64,000 bases of DNA from DATGKG01 sp963783145. GTDB taxonomy: Bacteria; Desulfobacterota; Binatia; Binatales; Binataceae. Within the stretch, counting starts at the first letter, position 1, and each line of letters opens with the position of its first letter. A program made the translations under genes and the position numbers. This document shows positions 36,082-44,800 of this stretch, piece after piece. The stretch covers positions 682,001 to 746,000 of the forward strand of contig CAWAMM010000007.1 in assembly GCA_963783145.1 (NCBI GenBank), in the 5' to 3' direction. The notes beneath the pieces were generated by a model. It was given only the letters and a program-made list of their open reading frames with translations. It was not told where the DNA came from and searched no databases.

Positions 36082-36498
36082 TCAGGACCTACCCCGCATC
36101 TTCAAATCCGCTTCGAGGTAGCGAGGATTCGCAATCTTCAGCTTGTCCTCGACGATCTGACGCGTAACCTTCATCACCCGATCGCGGAACTCGCCGTTAT
36201 CAGCCTCCCCGGCGCGAATCCGCGCGCTCAGCTCCTCGTTGAATTTGCGCGCCGCCGCCAGCACGTCGCCGGTGGTGTGAAGATGCGGCTTTTGCGCGCC
36301 CAGCAGGGTCGCGAGCGCATCGACCTCGGCGCGCAGCAGCGGCTCCCCGATTTCGATTTCGCGCGCGACGATACGCATCACATTCGCCACCACGCGCGAT
36401 TGAAACTGCTTCTGCCCCTGCGTGACGGGAACGATCTCCCGCTCGACGAAATCCGCCGCCGCCTGCAGCAACTCGATCGAGGTTGGCCTGTCCTGCAT
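36082..36498 (-). CDS. DUF6285 protein
   Basis: 138 residues, all-helical. RPTSIELLQAAADFVEREI at the start and KVTRQIVEDKLKIANPRYL near the end are typical of DUF6285. Genes of this family regularly follow an aminoglycoside-phosphotransferase-like gene in acyl-CoA gene clusters, as here (12-base gap, same strand). It is probably an accessory subunit of that kinase-like protein; no activity is known. Confidence 0.85.
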   Translation of the reverse strand: MQDRPTSIELLQAAADFVEREIVPVTQGQKQFQSRVVANVMRIVAREIEIGEPLLRAEVDALATLLGAQKPHLHTTGDVLAAARKFNEELSARIRAGEADNGEFRDRVMKVTRQIVEDKLKIANPRYLEADLKMRGRS

Positions 36499-36510
36499 TT
36501 CCGCTTGCCT

Positions 36511-37524
36511 CTATTGCTCGATGAGATTCAGCAATTCCAGCTCGTTCTCGACTGTGCGGCGCCCGATACTCGCGAGCTCGACCGAGCTCACCAGGCCATC
36601 CATATGGGTGCGCGCCTGACTGATGGTGATGATGCCCCATTTCAGGTTGCCGAAAACTTCCCACCATCGCGCGGCCTCGGGATCGACGGAAATGCCGCTG
36701 GCTTTTTGGTATGCGGCCCAGAAATCCTCACGCTGGCCGAGTCCCCCGACCGGATTCTCGTCAGCGCCGAAACGCCAGGCGCGCGTGCACATCCAGCCGA
36801 GGTCTTCGAGTGGATCGCCAAGATGCGGCAGCTCCCAATCAAGAATCGAGCGCACGCCCTCGGGCCCGAAGATGACATTGCCAATGCGATAATCGCCGTG
36901 TACGAGCATCTTGCGCGGCGACTTCGGCACCCGCTGATAGAGCCATCGAAAAGTCAGCTCGAAGGCAGGATACGGCTGCAGCGCGAGGGTGCGGAAATTT
37001 TCCTCGTAGCGCTGCACCTCGGTGAGCGCGGCGTTCGGTCCCGGCTCGGGCAGGAAATCGAATTGGTGCTTGATCGGGTCGATGCGATGGATGCGTGCGG
37101 CGATTTCGGCGAGCTGCGCCGGCATCACCTTGCGCGCGTTAGCGTACTGCTCGTCCCGCAGCAGACGGCGCGCGATAGTCTCGCCCTCGACGCGCTCCAT
37201 GATGAAGAAATCAGCGCCCAGCACCGCCGGATCGTCGCAGAGCCAGAAAACTTCCGGAACCGGAACGCCCTCCTCGAAGGCCGCGCGCAGGATCAGGAAC
37301 TCATGGCGTCGATTGCTCTCGATACGCTGCGCGGCCGGGTCGCGGCGCAGCACCATCCCGCGCGTCTCGGTGCCGCGCGCGCCTTGCATCGTGCAATCGA
37401 ACGACCAGATTTCGCGCGAGGCCCCGCCCGGCATCTTGTGCAGGTTCTCGATTTTCACCGCGGCGAAATCGCCTTGCTCGCGGATGAAGGCGCGCAGGCG
37501 CTCGGTCAGTTCGGCAACGTCCAT
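36511..37524 (-). CDS. Phosphotransferase family protein (APH fold, ACAD10/11-associated)
   Basis: 337 residues with the aminoglycoside-phosphotransferase kinase fold. The catalytic loop is MLVHGDYRIGNVIF near residue 195 and the metal-binding segment SILDWELPHLGDPLEDLGW near 217; the N-lobe has GASREIWSFD. In eukaryotic ACAD10/11 and bacterial homologues such kinases phosphorylate 4-hydroxyacyl-CoAs before the dehydrogenase removes phosphate. This role is inferred; an ACAD10/11-like gene is at 7.1 kb but not adjacent. DUF6285 gene follows. Confidence 0.88.
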   Translation of the reverse strand: MDVAELTERLRAFIREQGDFAAVKIENLHKMPGGASREIWSFDCTMQGARGTETRGMVLRRDPAAQRIESNRRHEFLILRAAFEEGVPVPEVFWLCDDPAVLGADFFIMERVEGETIARRLLRDEQYANARKVMPAQLAEIAARIHRIDPIKHQFDFLPEPGPNAALTEVQRYEENFRTLALQPYPAFELTFRWLYQRVPKSPRKMLVHGDYRIGNVIFGPEGVRSILDWELPHLGDPLEDLGWMCTRAWRFGADENPVGGLGQREDFWAAYQKASGISVDPEAARWWEVFGNLKWGIITISQARTHMDGLVSSVELASIGRRTVENELELLNLIEQ

Positions 37525-37554
37525 TCGATCATCTCTATCATGAAGTTGGTGGCG

Positions 37555-38364
37555 TCAGGAGCGGCGCCCGGCGAGTTGTGCAAGGCCATCGCCGAGGAGG
37601 TTGAAGGCAAGCACCGACAGACCAATCGCGATCCCGGGCGCCGTCGTCAAATGAGGCGCGACCAGGAGAAAGGCGCGGCCCGCATCGAGCATGTTGCCCC
37701 AACTCGGCGTTGGCGGCGGCGCGCCGAGGCCGAGAAACGAAAGCGACGCTTCGGCAACAATGATCCCGCCGATGCCGAAGGTCGCCTGCACCGCCACTGG
37801 CCCTGCAATTCCCGGCAGCAGATGACGCATCAGGATGCGAGTCGGCGGTGCGCCCAGCGTGTCGGCGGCTTGCACGTAATCACGCTCGCGAAGCGACAGG
37901 ACCTCGCCACGCACGAGGCGGGCATAGCCGGTCCATCCCATCGCGGTCAGCGCGATGACCAGATCCATTAGACCCGGGCCGAGAATCGCGGCGAGCGCGA
38001 TTGCGAGCAGGAATCCGGGAAACGCCAGAATGATGTCGACGAAACGCATCACGATGCTATCGATGCGGCCGCCCGCGAGGGCTGCCGATCCCCCGATCAA
38101 ACTGCCGACCACCAGCGAAAGCGCGACGACCGAGATCGACACTGCGAGCGAGAGGCGCGCTCCGTACAGCAATCGCGCAAGCATATCGCGCCCGAGCGCA
38201 TCGCATCCGAATGGATGGCCTGCGGATGGACCCGCGAGGGCAAGGCGCAAATCGATCGCCAGCGGATCGTGGTGAGCGAAGCAGGGACCTAAGAGCCCGA
38301 GCAAGATCAGAATCGTGACCAGCGCGCCGCCGATCCCGAGCGAAAGATTTCTCCGCAGCCGCAT
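37555..38364 (-). CDS. ABC transporter permease, oligopeptide type (DppC/OppC-like)
   Basis: 269 residues with six predicted membrane segments, the first at about 10-30. The EAA loop region reads LVRGEVLSLRERDYVQAADTLG, which contacts the ATPase. LAGPSAGHPFGCDALGRDML is a conserved DppC-type periplasmic loop. Gene order permease-permease-binding protein on the minus strand (gaps of 4 and 7 bases) shows one operon; no ATP-binding gene is next to it. Confidence 0.93.
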   Translation of the reverse strand: MRLRRNLSLGIGGALVTILILLGLLGPCFAHHDPLAIDLRLALAGPSAGHPFGCDALGRDMLARLLYGARLSLAVSISVVALSLVVGSLIGGSAALAGGRIDSIVMRFVDIILAFPGFLLAIALAAILGPGLMDLVIALTAMGWTGYARLVRGEVLSLRERDYVQAADTLGAPPTRILMRHLLPGIAGPVAVQATFGIGGIIVAEASLSFLGLGAPPPTPSWGNMLDAGRAFLLVAPHLTTAPGIAIGLSVLAFNLLGDGLAQLAGRRS

Positions 38365-38368
38365 CGTG

Positions 38369-39301
38369 TCAGCGCGCTTCGCCGCTTAGCCTGATTCGCG
38401 GATCGATGAGGCCATAGACCAGGTCGGTCGCCATGTTCACGAGGACGTAGGTGAGGGCGAACGTCAGCACGCAGCCTTCGACCAATGGATAATCGCGCGC
38501 GCTGATTGCGGTGATCATCAACCGCCCGAGTCCGGGCCAGGAAAAAATCACTTCGGTGATAATCGAGCCGGTGAGCAAGCCGCCAAGTTGTAGGCCCAGC
38601 AGCGTGACCACCGGCGTCAGCGCATTGCGAAGCCCGTGGCGCATCAGCGCGGTATTGGCGCTGAGCCCCTTGCCGATCGCCGTGCGCATGTAGTCGGACT
38701 CGCGCACCTGCACCAGGCTTTGGCGCAACATCCGCGCGAGGATCGCCGCGAGCGCGGTGCCGAGAGTGATCGCGGGCAGTATCAGATGCGACAAGCCGCC
38801 GCGTCCAGTCAGCGGGAGCCATCGCAACTTGAGCGAGAAGAGGATCATCAGCAGCGGACCCAAATATAGATGAGGAATCGAGATGCCGAGCACCGCGAAT
38901 CCCATCGCACCGAGATCGGCGGGACCGCCGGGATTGGCGCCCGCAATCAGGCCGAGTGGAAATGCGATCGCGATGGCCACCATCAGGCCGGCCAGCGCGA
39001 GTTCCAACGTCGCGGGGAGCCGCTGTGCGATCAGATGCGCGACCGGCTGATGCTGCGAGATCGATTCGCCGAGGTCACCGGTCGCGAGGCCGCCGAGGAA
39101 TGCGGAGTATTGCTTCCGCAGCGGGCGGTCGAGTCCGAGTTCGTGACGCAGCCCCTGGATGTCGGCCGGGGCAGCCATGTCGCCGAGCATCGCCACCACC
39201 GGATCGCCGGGCACCACATGAATCAATGCGAAGGTAATCGTCGCGACCCCGAGCGCGACTGGAATCAGCGCGAGCAGACGGCGTCCAAGATATGTGATCA
39301 A
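38369..39301 (-). CDS. ABC transporter permease, oligopeptide type (DppB/OppB-like)
   Basis: 310 residues, six membrane segments, N-terminal RRLLALIPVALGVATITFAL followed by VVPGDPVVAMLGD, typical of DppB. The EAA loop LVQVRESDYMRTAIGKGLSA is present. It starts with TTG with GGAG about 10 bases upstream. It forms the channel with the DppC-like protein encoded just downstream. Confidence 0.93.
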   Translation of the reverse strand: MITYLGRRLLALIPVALGVATITFALIHVVPGDPVVAMLGDMAAPADIQGLRHELGLDRPLRKQYSAFLGGLATGDLGESISQHQPVAHLIAQRLPATLELALAGLMVAIAIAFPLGLIAGANPGGPADLGAMGFAVLGISIPHLYLGPLLMILFSLKLRWLPLTGRGGLSHLILPAITLGTALAAILARMLRQSLVQVRESDYMRTAIGKGLSANTALMRHGLRNALTPVVTLLGLQLGGLLTGSIITEVIFSWPGLGRLMITAISARDYPLVEGCVLTFALTYVLVNMATDLVYGLIDPRIRLSGEAR

Positions 39302-39308
39302 GAAGCGA

Positions 39309-40865
39309 TCACTCCGATGGCTCCGGCCCCGATGGCGCGAGGCTGATCGGCGAGCTTAGCGTCAGAGTCGCGAGCCCGAGCAGGCTTCCATTCGGATATG
39401 GTCTGAAGGTCGCGACGGTCCGATTCATCACCACCACGTTGTCCTGCCACCACAGCGACACGTATGGGAGATCGTCTGCGGCGAGTTTCTGCACCTGCGC
39501 ATAAAGCTTCTTGCGGGCGGTCTCCTCGAGGGTGGCGTCGCCGGCTTCGACCAGCCGATCCATCTCCGGATTTGAATAGTCACCGCGATTGAGCCCGCGC
39601 GGCGGCGTCATCCGCGAATCGAACACCATGCAGTAATGATGCGGGTCGCGGATCCCGATCCAAGGCATCGCGGCGATGTCGAAATTACCGCGCTGCATGT
39701 CGTCGTAAAACGTGGCCCATTCATTGCTGCGAATCTGCACTTCGATTCCCACCCGCCGCAACATCGCTTGAATGATCTCACCCATTCGGGCGCCCTCGGG
39801 CGCACATTTGTAGACCAGGATCAGATCGCGCATGCCGCGCCGATCCGCCTTATAACCGGCGGCTTCGAGTAGTTTGCGCGCCTGGTCGGGATCGTAGGGA
39901 TAGGTAGTCACCGCGCCGTCGTAAGCCCAATTTTCTGGCGTCAGCATTCCGCTCGCGATGCGAGCGGTGCCGCGCAGGTAGGCGCGGATGATTTCCTCGC
40001 GATCGATCGCGTGTGCGATCGCGCGCCGCACACGCAGATCTCGCAACGCCGGATCACGAAAGTTAAAGGTCAGGTACCAATAAGTCGTCCCCGCCGAGGT
40101 GATGACATCGAGCCCATTTTGCGCGCGCAGATATGGAAGCAGATCGGGTTGGATATCGTTGGGCGCGAGGTCACAAATACGCTCGACCAATTCCAACGCG
40201 CGCACGGTGGGATCGGGCACCACCTTGAAGACGATCCCTGCGACACCATTCGCATTGGGAGAGGAACTGCGCTCCAGAACGACCCGATCATCACGCGCGA
40301 AATTTCGCAGCTTAAAAGGACCCGTTCCCGATGGCGCATCCAGTGCGCCCGAGTTTCGACCGGGAGTCCCAACCGGCACGATGCCCAGCATCGCCATCTC
40401 GAGCGCCGGCGCATAGGGACCACGCGTCGTCATCTTGATGGTGTAATCGTCGAGCGCGTCGATCCGCGCGAGCTGTTGGAAACCGCCGGCCTTGGGCGAG
40501 CGATTTCTGCGGTCGGCGACGAAATCGAAAGTGTATTTGACGTCGCGCGCGGTCAGTTCGCGCCCATCGCTGAAATGGACGCCTTGGCGCAAATGAAAAA
40601 TGATCTCCGTCGGCGAGGTGCGTTGGACGTTCTCGGCGAGATCACCGGTGAATCCCCCTTGCGAATTGAGCCGCACCATCGGATCGAACATCAACTCGTC
40701 GATGCGCTCGGAAATCGCGTCGGTCGCATACCGCGGATCGAGCGCGGTCGGCGACGTTTCGACATCGACTTGAACAAAACCGGGCAGGCGACGATCGCGC
40801 GCGCATCCCACGAAAATCACCGCCAGCGCACAGGCGACCACGCAGAGCTGTTTCATCGATCGCAT
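39309..40865 (-). CDS. ABC transporter substrate-binding lipoprotein, peptide/nickel family 5
   Basis: 518 residues from ATG 40865, normal for SBP family 5. The signal peptide ends in VIFVGC, so Cys21 is the probable lipid-anchored residue. Conserved patterns: VDVETSPTALDPRYATD, LRQGVHFSDGRELTARDVKY near 100, and NFRDPALRDLRVRRAIAHAI near 270. It binds an oligopeptide or other ligand in the periplasm and hands it to the two permeases. The frame is open far upstream of 40865, but that part overlaps the divergent SDR gene and lacks similarity. Confidence 0.93.
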   Translation of the reverse strand: MRSMKQLCVVACALAVIFVGCARDRRLPGFVQVDVETSPTALDPRYATDAISERIDELMFDPMVRLNSQGGFTGDLAENVQRTSPTEIIFHLRQGVHFSDGRELTARDVKYTFDFVADRRNRSPKAGGFQQLARIDALDDYTIKMTTRGPYAPALEMAMLGIVPVGTPGRNSGALDAPSGTGPFKLRNFARDDRVVLERSSSPNANGVAGIVFKVVPDPTVRALELVERICDLAPNDIQPDLLPYLRAQNGLDVITSAGTTYWYLTFNFRDPALRDLRVRRAIAHAIDREEIIRAYLRGTARIASGMLTPENWAYDGAVTTYPYDPDQARKLLEAAGYKADRRGMRDLILVYKCAPEGARMGEIIQAMLRRVGIEVQIRSNEWATFYDDMQRGNFDIAAMPWIGIRDPHHYCMVFDSRMTPPRGLNRGDYSNPEMDRLVEAGDATLEETARKKLYAQVQKLAADDLPYVSLWWQDNVVVMNRTVATFRPYPNGSLLGLATLTLSSPISLAPSGPEPSE

Positions 40866-40959
40866 GTAGAAAGCGCCTCGATGATAGCAGACGCGGCTTT
40901 GCGAGTTTCGCAATCGGCGATATAGTCCGGCGCGAAAGAACTCCCGGGCAGGACTTTTT

Positions 40960-41751
40960 ATGAGACTCAAAGACAGGGTGGCGCTTATTTCAGGCTCCGG
41001 ATCCGGCATTGGCGAAGCGACGGCGAAACGCCTCGCCGCGGAAGGCGCCGAGGTAGTGGTGGTCGACCTCAACGAGGAGGGTGCGCGACGCGTAACCGAG
41101 GAGATTCGCAAAGCAGGCGGCACGGCCGAGGCGCTCAAGGCCAACATCGGCGATCCTTCACAGGTCGAGAATATGATCAACTTCGCGGTCGCCAAATTCG
41201 GTCACCTCGATATCCTGCACAACAACGCGATTCGGCTCTACACCGGGCGCCTCGGCGAGATGTCGCTCGACAACTGGCGCAAGAGTGTCGAGGTCGGCCT
41301 TACGTCCTACTTCTATGCGACGCGATGCGCGCTCGGAGTCATGCTGCCGCGGCGCAAGGGCGCAATCATCAACACCGCCTCGGTTTCGGGACTTGCCGCC
41401 GACTATGGACTCGGCGCCTACAACGCGATCAAAGCCGGCGTCATCAACCTCACGCGCGCCACCGCGATCGAAAACGCGCGCAAAGGCATCCGATGCAACG
41501 CGGTGTGTCCCGGCGCGATCGCGACGCCGCCGATATTGAAGATGCGCCAGGCGCAACCCGACCTCGCGAGGTCCACCGAGCAGGCGATCCCGATGGGACG
41601 TTACGGCGAGCCGAATGAGATCGCGAATGTAGTGTTGTTTCTGGCTTCCGACGAGGCCTCGTACGTCACCGGCGCGTTCATTGTCGCCGACGGCGGGCTG
41701 ACCGCGCACACTGGAATTCCCAGCGTTGCGGGCCGCGGGCCTGACTGGTAG
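40960..41751 (+). CDS. Short-chain dehydrogenase/reductase
   Basis: 263 residues, classical SDR. Cofactor motif SGSGSGIGEA near residue 11 with Asp in VVVVDLNEEG (prefers NAD), DILHNNAIRL with one deviation from NNAG, and the active site Tyr154/Lys158 in LGAYNAIKAG with Ser in NTASVSG. Substrate unknown. It starts 94 bases from the divergent ABC operon. The dioxygenase gene follows 10 bases after the stop. Confidence 0.92.
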   Translation: MRLKDRVALISGSGSGIGEATAKRLAAEGAEVVVVDLNEEGARRVTEEIRKAGGTAEALKANIGDPSQVENMINFAVAKFGHLDILHNNAIRLYTGRLGEMSLDNWRKSVEVGLTSYFYATRCALGVMLPRRKGAIINTASVSGLAADYGLGAYNAIKAGVINLTRATAIENARKGIRCNAVCPGAIATPPILKMRQAQPDLARSTEQAIPMGRYGEPNEIANVVLFLASDEASYVTGAFIVADGGLTAHTGIPSVAGRGPDW

Positions 41752-41761
41752 CAACGATCCT

Positions 41762-42631
41762 ATGGATCGTCGCACCGCCCTGCGATTAATGGTCACATCG
41801 GCGGCCGCCGCCGCGTGCTGGCCGTTGGCGAAAGCGGCATCGGGTCTGATGGAGAATCACATGAGCAAGTCGACGATGCCGGTAATCTTCCTCGCGCACG
41901 GCAGTCCGATGCTGCTCGACTCGCGTCGATGGATCGCCGAACTCAAGCAGTGGGCGAAATCGATGCCACGCCCGCGCGCGGTTCTTATGATCTCGGCGCA
42001 TTGGGACCAGCGTCCGGTAGCAGTGGGAGCGACGCGCACGGTTCCCCTCGTCTACGACTTTTACGGCTTTCCCGATCGATACTACCAGGTGACGTATCCG
42101 GCGCCGGGAGCGCCGGAGCTTGCGAGCCGTGTGCGCCAACTCCTCCAAGGCGCAAAAACCGGCTTTATGGACGAGCCGGAACGCGGCCTCGATCATGGCG
42201 CGTACGTGCCGATGAAGTGTATGTATCCCGACGCCGACGTGCCCACGCTTCAGCTCTCGCTTCCCGGACTCGAACCGAAAACCGTGTATGCGCTAGGGCA
42301 GGCGCTCGCGCCGCTGCGCGACGAAGGCATCCTGATCATCGGCAGCGGATTCCTGACTCACAATCTGCGCGCGATCAGCGACGAAACTCCAACCTGGGCG
42401 CTGGAGTTCGACGGATGGATCGCCGACACCCTGATTCGAAACGATATCGATGCGCTGCTGGACTATCGCGCTCGCGCTCCGGGCGTCGAGTATGCGCTGC
42501 CGACCCATGAGCATTTCGTTCCGGTGATCCTCGCCAAGGGTGCAGTCTCCGATGCGCATGTGCCGACGACTTTTCCGATTACCGGCTTCGTCGGTGGATC
42601 GCTGACGCGCCGCTCGGTGCAGTTCGGTTAG
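41762..42631 (+). CDS. LigB-type extradiol dioxygenase family protein (DODA/YgiD-like)
   Basis: 289 residues from ATG 41762. Zn/Fe ligands of the DODA family are in VIFLAHGSPML, LMISAHWDQRP, RGLDHGAYVPM and PTHEHFVPV. From 41762 the protein begins MDRRTALRLMVTSAAAAACW, which resembles a twin-arginine signal peptide. From ATG 41861, with GGAG six bases upstream, it would be a 256-residue cytoplasmic protein of the normal YgiD length. The ribosome site favours the shorter start; the family-like signal favours the longer. It may cleave a catechol ring; the substrate is unknown. Confidence 0.85.
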   Translation: MDRRTALRLMVTSAAAAACWPLAKAASGLMENHMSKSTMPVIFLAHGSPMLLDSRRWIAELKQWAKSMPRPRAVLMISAHWDQRPVAVGATRTVPLVYDFYGFPDRYYQVTYPAPGAPELASRVRQLLQGAKTGFMDEPERGLDHGAYVPMKCMYPDADVPTLQLSLPGLEPKTVYALGQALAPLRDEGILIIGSGFLTHNLRAISDETPTWALEFDGWIADTLIRNDIDALLDYRARAPGVEYALPTHEHFVPVILAKGAVSDAHVPTTFPITGFVGGSLTRRSVQFG

Positions 42632-42634
42632 CCT

Positions 42635-43417
42635 TTACGCGTTGCGGATCGTCAAACCTCCATCGACGGGAATCACCGCGCCGGTAAGGTATGACGACGC
42701 CGGCAGACACAAGCTGACCGTGATGTGCGCGACCTCTTCCGGAAATCCATAACGCTTGAGCGCGGTGCGGCGCTTGCCGAAGATCGTCTTGTGCTCTTCG
42801 GGAATGGCGTCGGTTAGCGCGGTGCGAATTGGTCCCGGACAAATGCAATTCACGGTGATGCCCTCGGGCCCCAAATCGACCGCGAGCCCGCGGGTGAGGC
42901 CGATAACTCCGGTCTTCGCGACCACGTAAGGAGTGTCTCCAGGGGTCGCGCCGAGTCCCTCGGTCGATGCGATATTGACGATGCGCGCCGCGTCCGACTT
43001 CCTCAGATGCGGCAACGCCGCGCGAACTAAACGCTGCTGTGCAGTCAGCAATCCCGCGATAGTGCGATCCCAAATGCGGTCGTACTCGGGTCCGTCGAGC
43101 GGATGAAATCCGCCGAAGCCCGCGTTGTTGATCAGAATGTCGAGGCGCCCGAAGCGATCGGCAACTTCCCCCACCACGCGTTTAATGTCGCCGTGATCCA
43201 TGACATCGAGACGCCATCCGTGCGCGTTGCCGCCTTCCGATTTGATTTCGTCGACGACCCGCGTGACTCCCGCCTCATTTATATCGGTAACCGCGACCAG
43301 CGCGCCTTCCTGCGCGAACACGTGGGCAGTCGCGCGTCCCATTCCGCTCGCGGCGCCGGTAACGAGCACGCCGCGTCCTTTCAGCGAGCGACTCAGTTTC
43401 TTGATGGCATCCATCAT
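42635..43417 (-). CDS. Short-chain dehydrogenase/reductase
   Basis: 260 residues. Cofactor motif VTGAASGMGRAT near residue 19 with VTDINEAG (NAD-type Asp), LINNAGFGGF, and catalytic Ser151, Tyr164, Lys168 in NIASTEG and TPYVVAKTG. PVDGGLTIRNA closes the protein. AAGGAG precedes two adjacent ATG codons (43417 and 43414). Its 3' end meets the dioxygenase gene after 3 bases, tail to tail. Substrate unknown. Confidence 0.92.
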   Translation of the reverse strand: MMDAIKKLSRSLKGRGVLVTGAASGMGRATAHVFAQEGALVAVTDINEAGVTRVVDEIKSEGGNAHGWRLDVMDHGDIKRVVGEVADRFGRLDILINNAGFGGFHPLDGPEYDRIWDRTIAGLLTAQQRLVRAALPHLRKSDAARIVNIASTEGLGATPGDTPYVVAKTGVIGLTRGLAVDLGPEGITVNCICPGPIRTALTDAIPEEHKTIFGKRRTALKRYGFPEEVAHITVSLCLPASSYLTGAVIPVDGGLTIRNA

Positions 43418-43524
43418 TATTCTCCTTGCTTGCCCGGCATTTACCGGGAGCCAGACAATATCGTCGATCTGCTTTTTTGTGAAAGCCCACTTCGCTACTC
43501 TGCAAATCGAAACCGGAGAAGACT

Positions 43525-44313
43525 ATGGAATTCGAACGCGCGAAACTCGATATCGATGGCAGTGTCGGCATCCTCACCCTCAACCATCCTGAGGTGATGA
43601 ATGCGGTGTCGACTGAAATGATCGGCGGCATCATGAGCGGGCTCGCCGAGGTCGAGAGACCGAAGAACGGAGTGCGATGCCTCATCGTGACCGGCGCCGG
43701 GCGCGGCTTCTGCGCGGGCGCGAATCTGCAACCTTCCGGCAACGTGAGCGGACAACGCGACGCGGGTTCGGTGTTGGAGACCCACTACCATCCGATGCTG
43801 CGTAAGCTGCGCGAATTGCCGATGCCGATCGTCGGCGCCGTGAATGGCGCGGCGGCGGGAGTCGGCATGAGCCTCGCGTTGATGGGCGATCTGGTGATAT
43901 GCGCGAAGTCGTCATATTTCCTCCAGGCGTTTCGGCGCATCGGCCTGGTGCCCGACGGCGGCTCGACCTGGATTCTCCCGCGCCTCGTCGGTCGTGCTCG
44001 TGCGATGGAGCTTTCGCTAATGGGCGAGAAACTGCCGGCCGAGAAAGCGCTCGAATGGGGGCTCATCTATCGCGTGGTCGACGATGCTCAGTTGATGGAT
44101 GAGGCGAAAAAATTGGCGCGCGACCTCGCCAGCGGTCCGACCATCGCGCTCAGTCTCATTCGAAAACTCTACTGGGACAGCAACGAGAACACCTACGAGC
44201 AGCAGCTCAACCTCGAGCGGCAAATGCAGGGTAAGGCCGGCCGGTCGGCGGATTTCAATGAGGGCGTGCGCGCGTTTTTGGAGAAGCGGCCGGCGAAATT
44301 CAAGGGCGAGTGA
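43525..44313 (+). CDS. Crotonase of PaaG-like isomerase type
   Basis: 262 residues. The oxyanion motifs are present (GFCAGANLQ, NGAAAGVGMSLAL), but both hydratase glutamates are absent: the first place is Ser in GMSLALMGD and the second Phe in LQAFRRIG. Instead the segment RIGLVPDGGSTWILPRLVG has the Asp that serves PaaG-type 1,2-epoxyphenylacetyl-CoA isomerases and related enoyl-CoA isomerases. Isomerase is therefore the better guess than hydratase. GGAGAAG precedes the ATG. Confidence 0.9.
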   Translation: MEFERAKLDIDGSVGILTLNHPEVMNAVSTEMIGGIMSGLAEVERPKNGVRCLIVTGAGRGFCAGANLQPSGNVSGQRDAGSVLETHYHPMLRKLRELPMPIVGAVNGAAAGVGMSLALMGDLVICAKSSYFLQAFRRIGLVPDGGSTWILPRLVGRARAMELSLMGEKLPAEKALEWGLIYRVVDDAQLMDEAKKLARDLASGPTIALSLIRKLYWDSNENTYEQQLNLERQMQGKAGRSADFNEGVRAFLEKRPAKFKGE

Positions 44314-44322
44314 GACTCGCCC
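44304..44322. terminator. Small hairpin between convergent genes
   Basis: GGGCGAGT-GAG-ACTCGCCC is a perfect 8-base stem with a 3-base loop that overlaps the PaaG-like stop codon and sits 8 bases before the end of the convergent PPOX gene. No T-run follows on either strand. Confidence 0.45.
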
Positions 44323-44329
44323 TCGCGCA

Positions 44330-44782
44330 TCATATCTTGCTGTGATCCCAGCTCGAGAATTTCTCGGGATGGAATCGAATCACGATGCGCTTGGTCGCCT
44401 GCGCTTCCAGCGCGCGATTCTGCTCCGGACTGACCGCGCTGGCGCCACTCATTTTCGCGCCGACCAGCCGCAAAACCTCGGCGGTGAATTTGACGTCCTC
44501 AACCAGCTCGGCGCGGCCGCGAATCATCAGGCCGCGCAGCTTGTTGTAGGCGGTGCCCGATTCCCACATCATCGTCGCGCGCGGATCGCGTCTGATGTTC
44601 ACCGCCTTTTGCGATTTGCCGTAGGTGGTCATCACGAGGTCGCCATCCTTGAGGCCGTACCACATCGCGACCAGGTGCGGATAACCATCGCGCCCGTTGG
44701 TGGACAGCGTCGCGGTCCGTCCTTCTTCCATGAAGCGCCGCGATTCCTCGGGCGTCAGCTCTATCGATTTTCTGCGATCCAT
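44330..44782 (-). CDS. Pyridoxamine 5'-phosphate oxidase-like flavin/F420-binding protein
   Basis: 150 residues, split beta-barrel of the PPOX superfamily: ATLSTNGRDGYPHLVAMWYG near residue 25, VMTTYGKSQKAVNIRRDPRA near 50 and LMIRGRAELVED near 84. Small proteins of this group bind FMN, F420 or heme and are not vitamin B6 enzymes. Last gene of a four-gene minus-strand operon with a SnoaL-like protein, an amidohydrolase and a RidA-like protein. GAGGAT precedes the ATG. Confidence 0.87.
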   Translation of the reverse strand: MDRRKSIELTPEESRRFMEEGRTATLSTNGRDGYPHLVAMWYGLKDGDLVMTTYGKSQKAVNIRRDPRATMMWESGTAYNKLRGLMIRGRAELVEDVKFTAEVLRLVGAKMSGASAVSPEQNRALEAQATKRIVIRFHPEKFSSWDHSKI

Positions 44783-44800
44783 AAGATCCTCGCTCTCACG

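Noticed and set aside
36079..37971. A 630-codon open frame on the plus strand
   Set aside because: It is antisense to the DUF6285, phosphotransferase and ABC permease genes, which all have clear family motifs; long antisense frames are common in GC-rich DNA.
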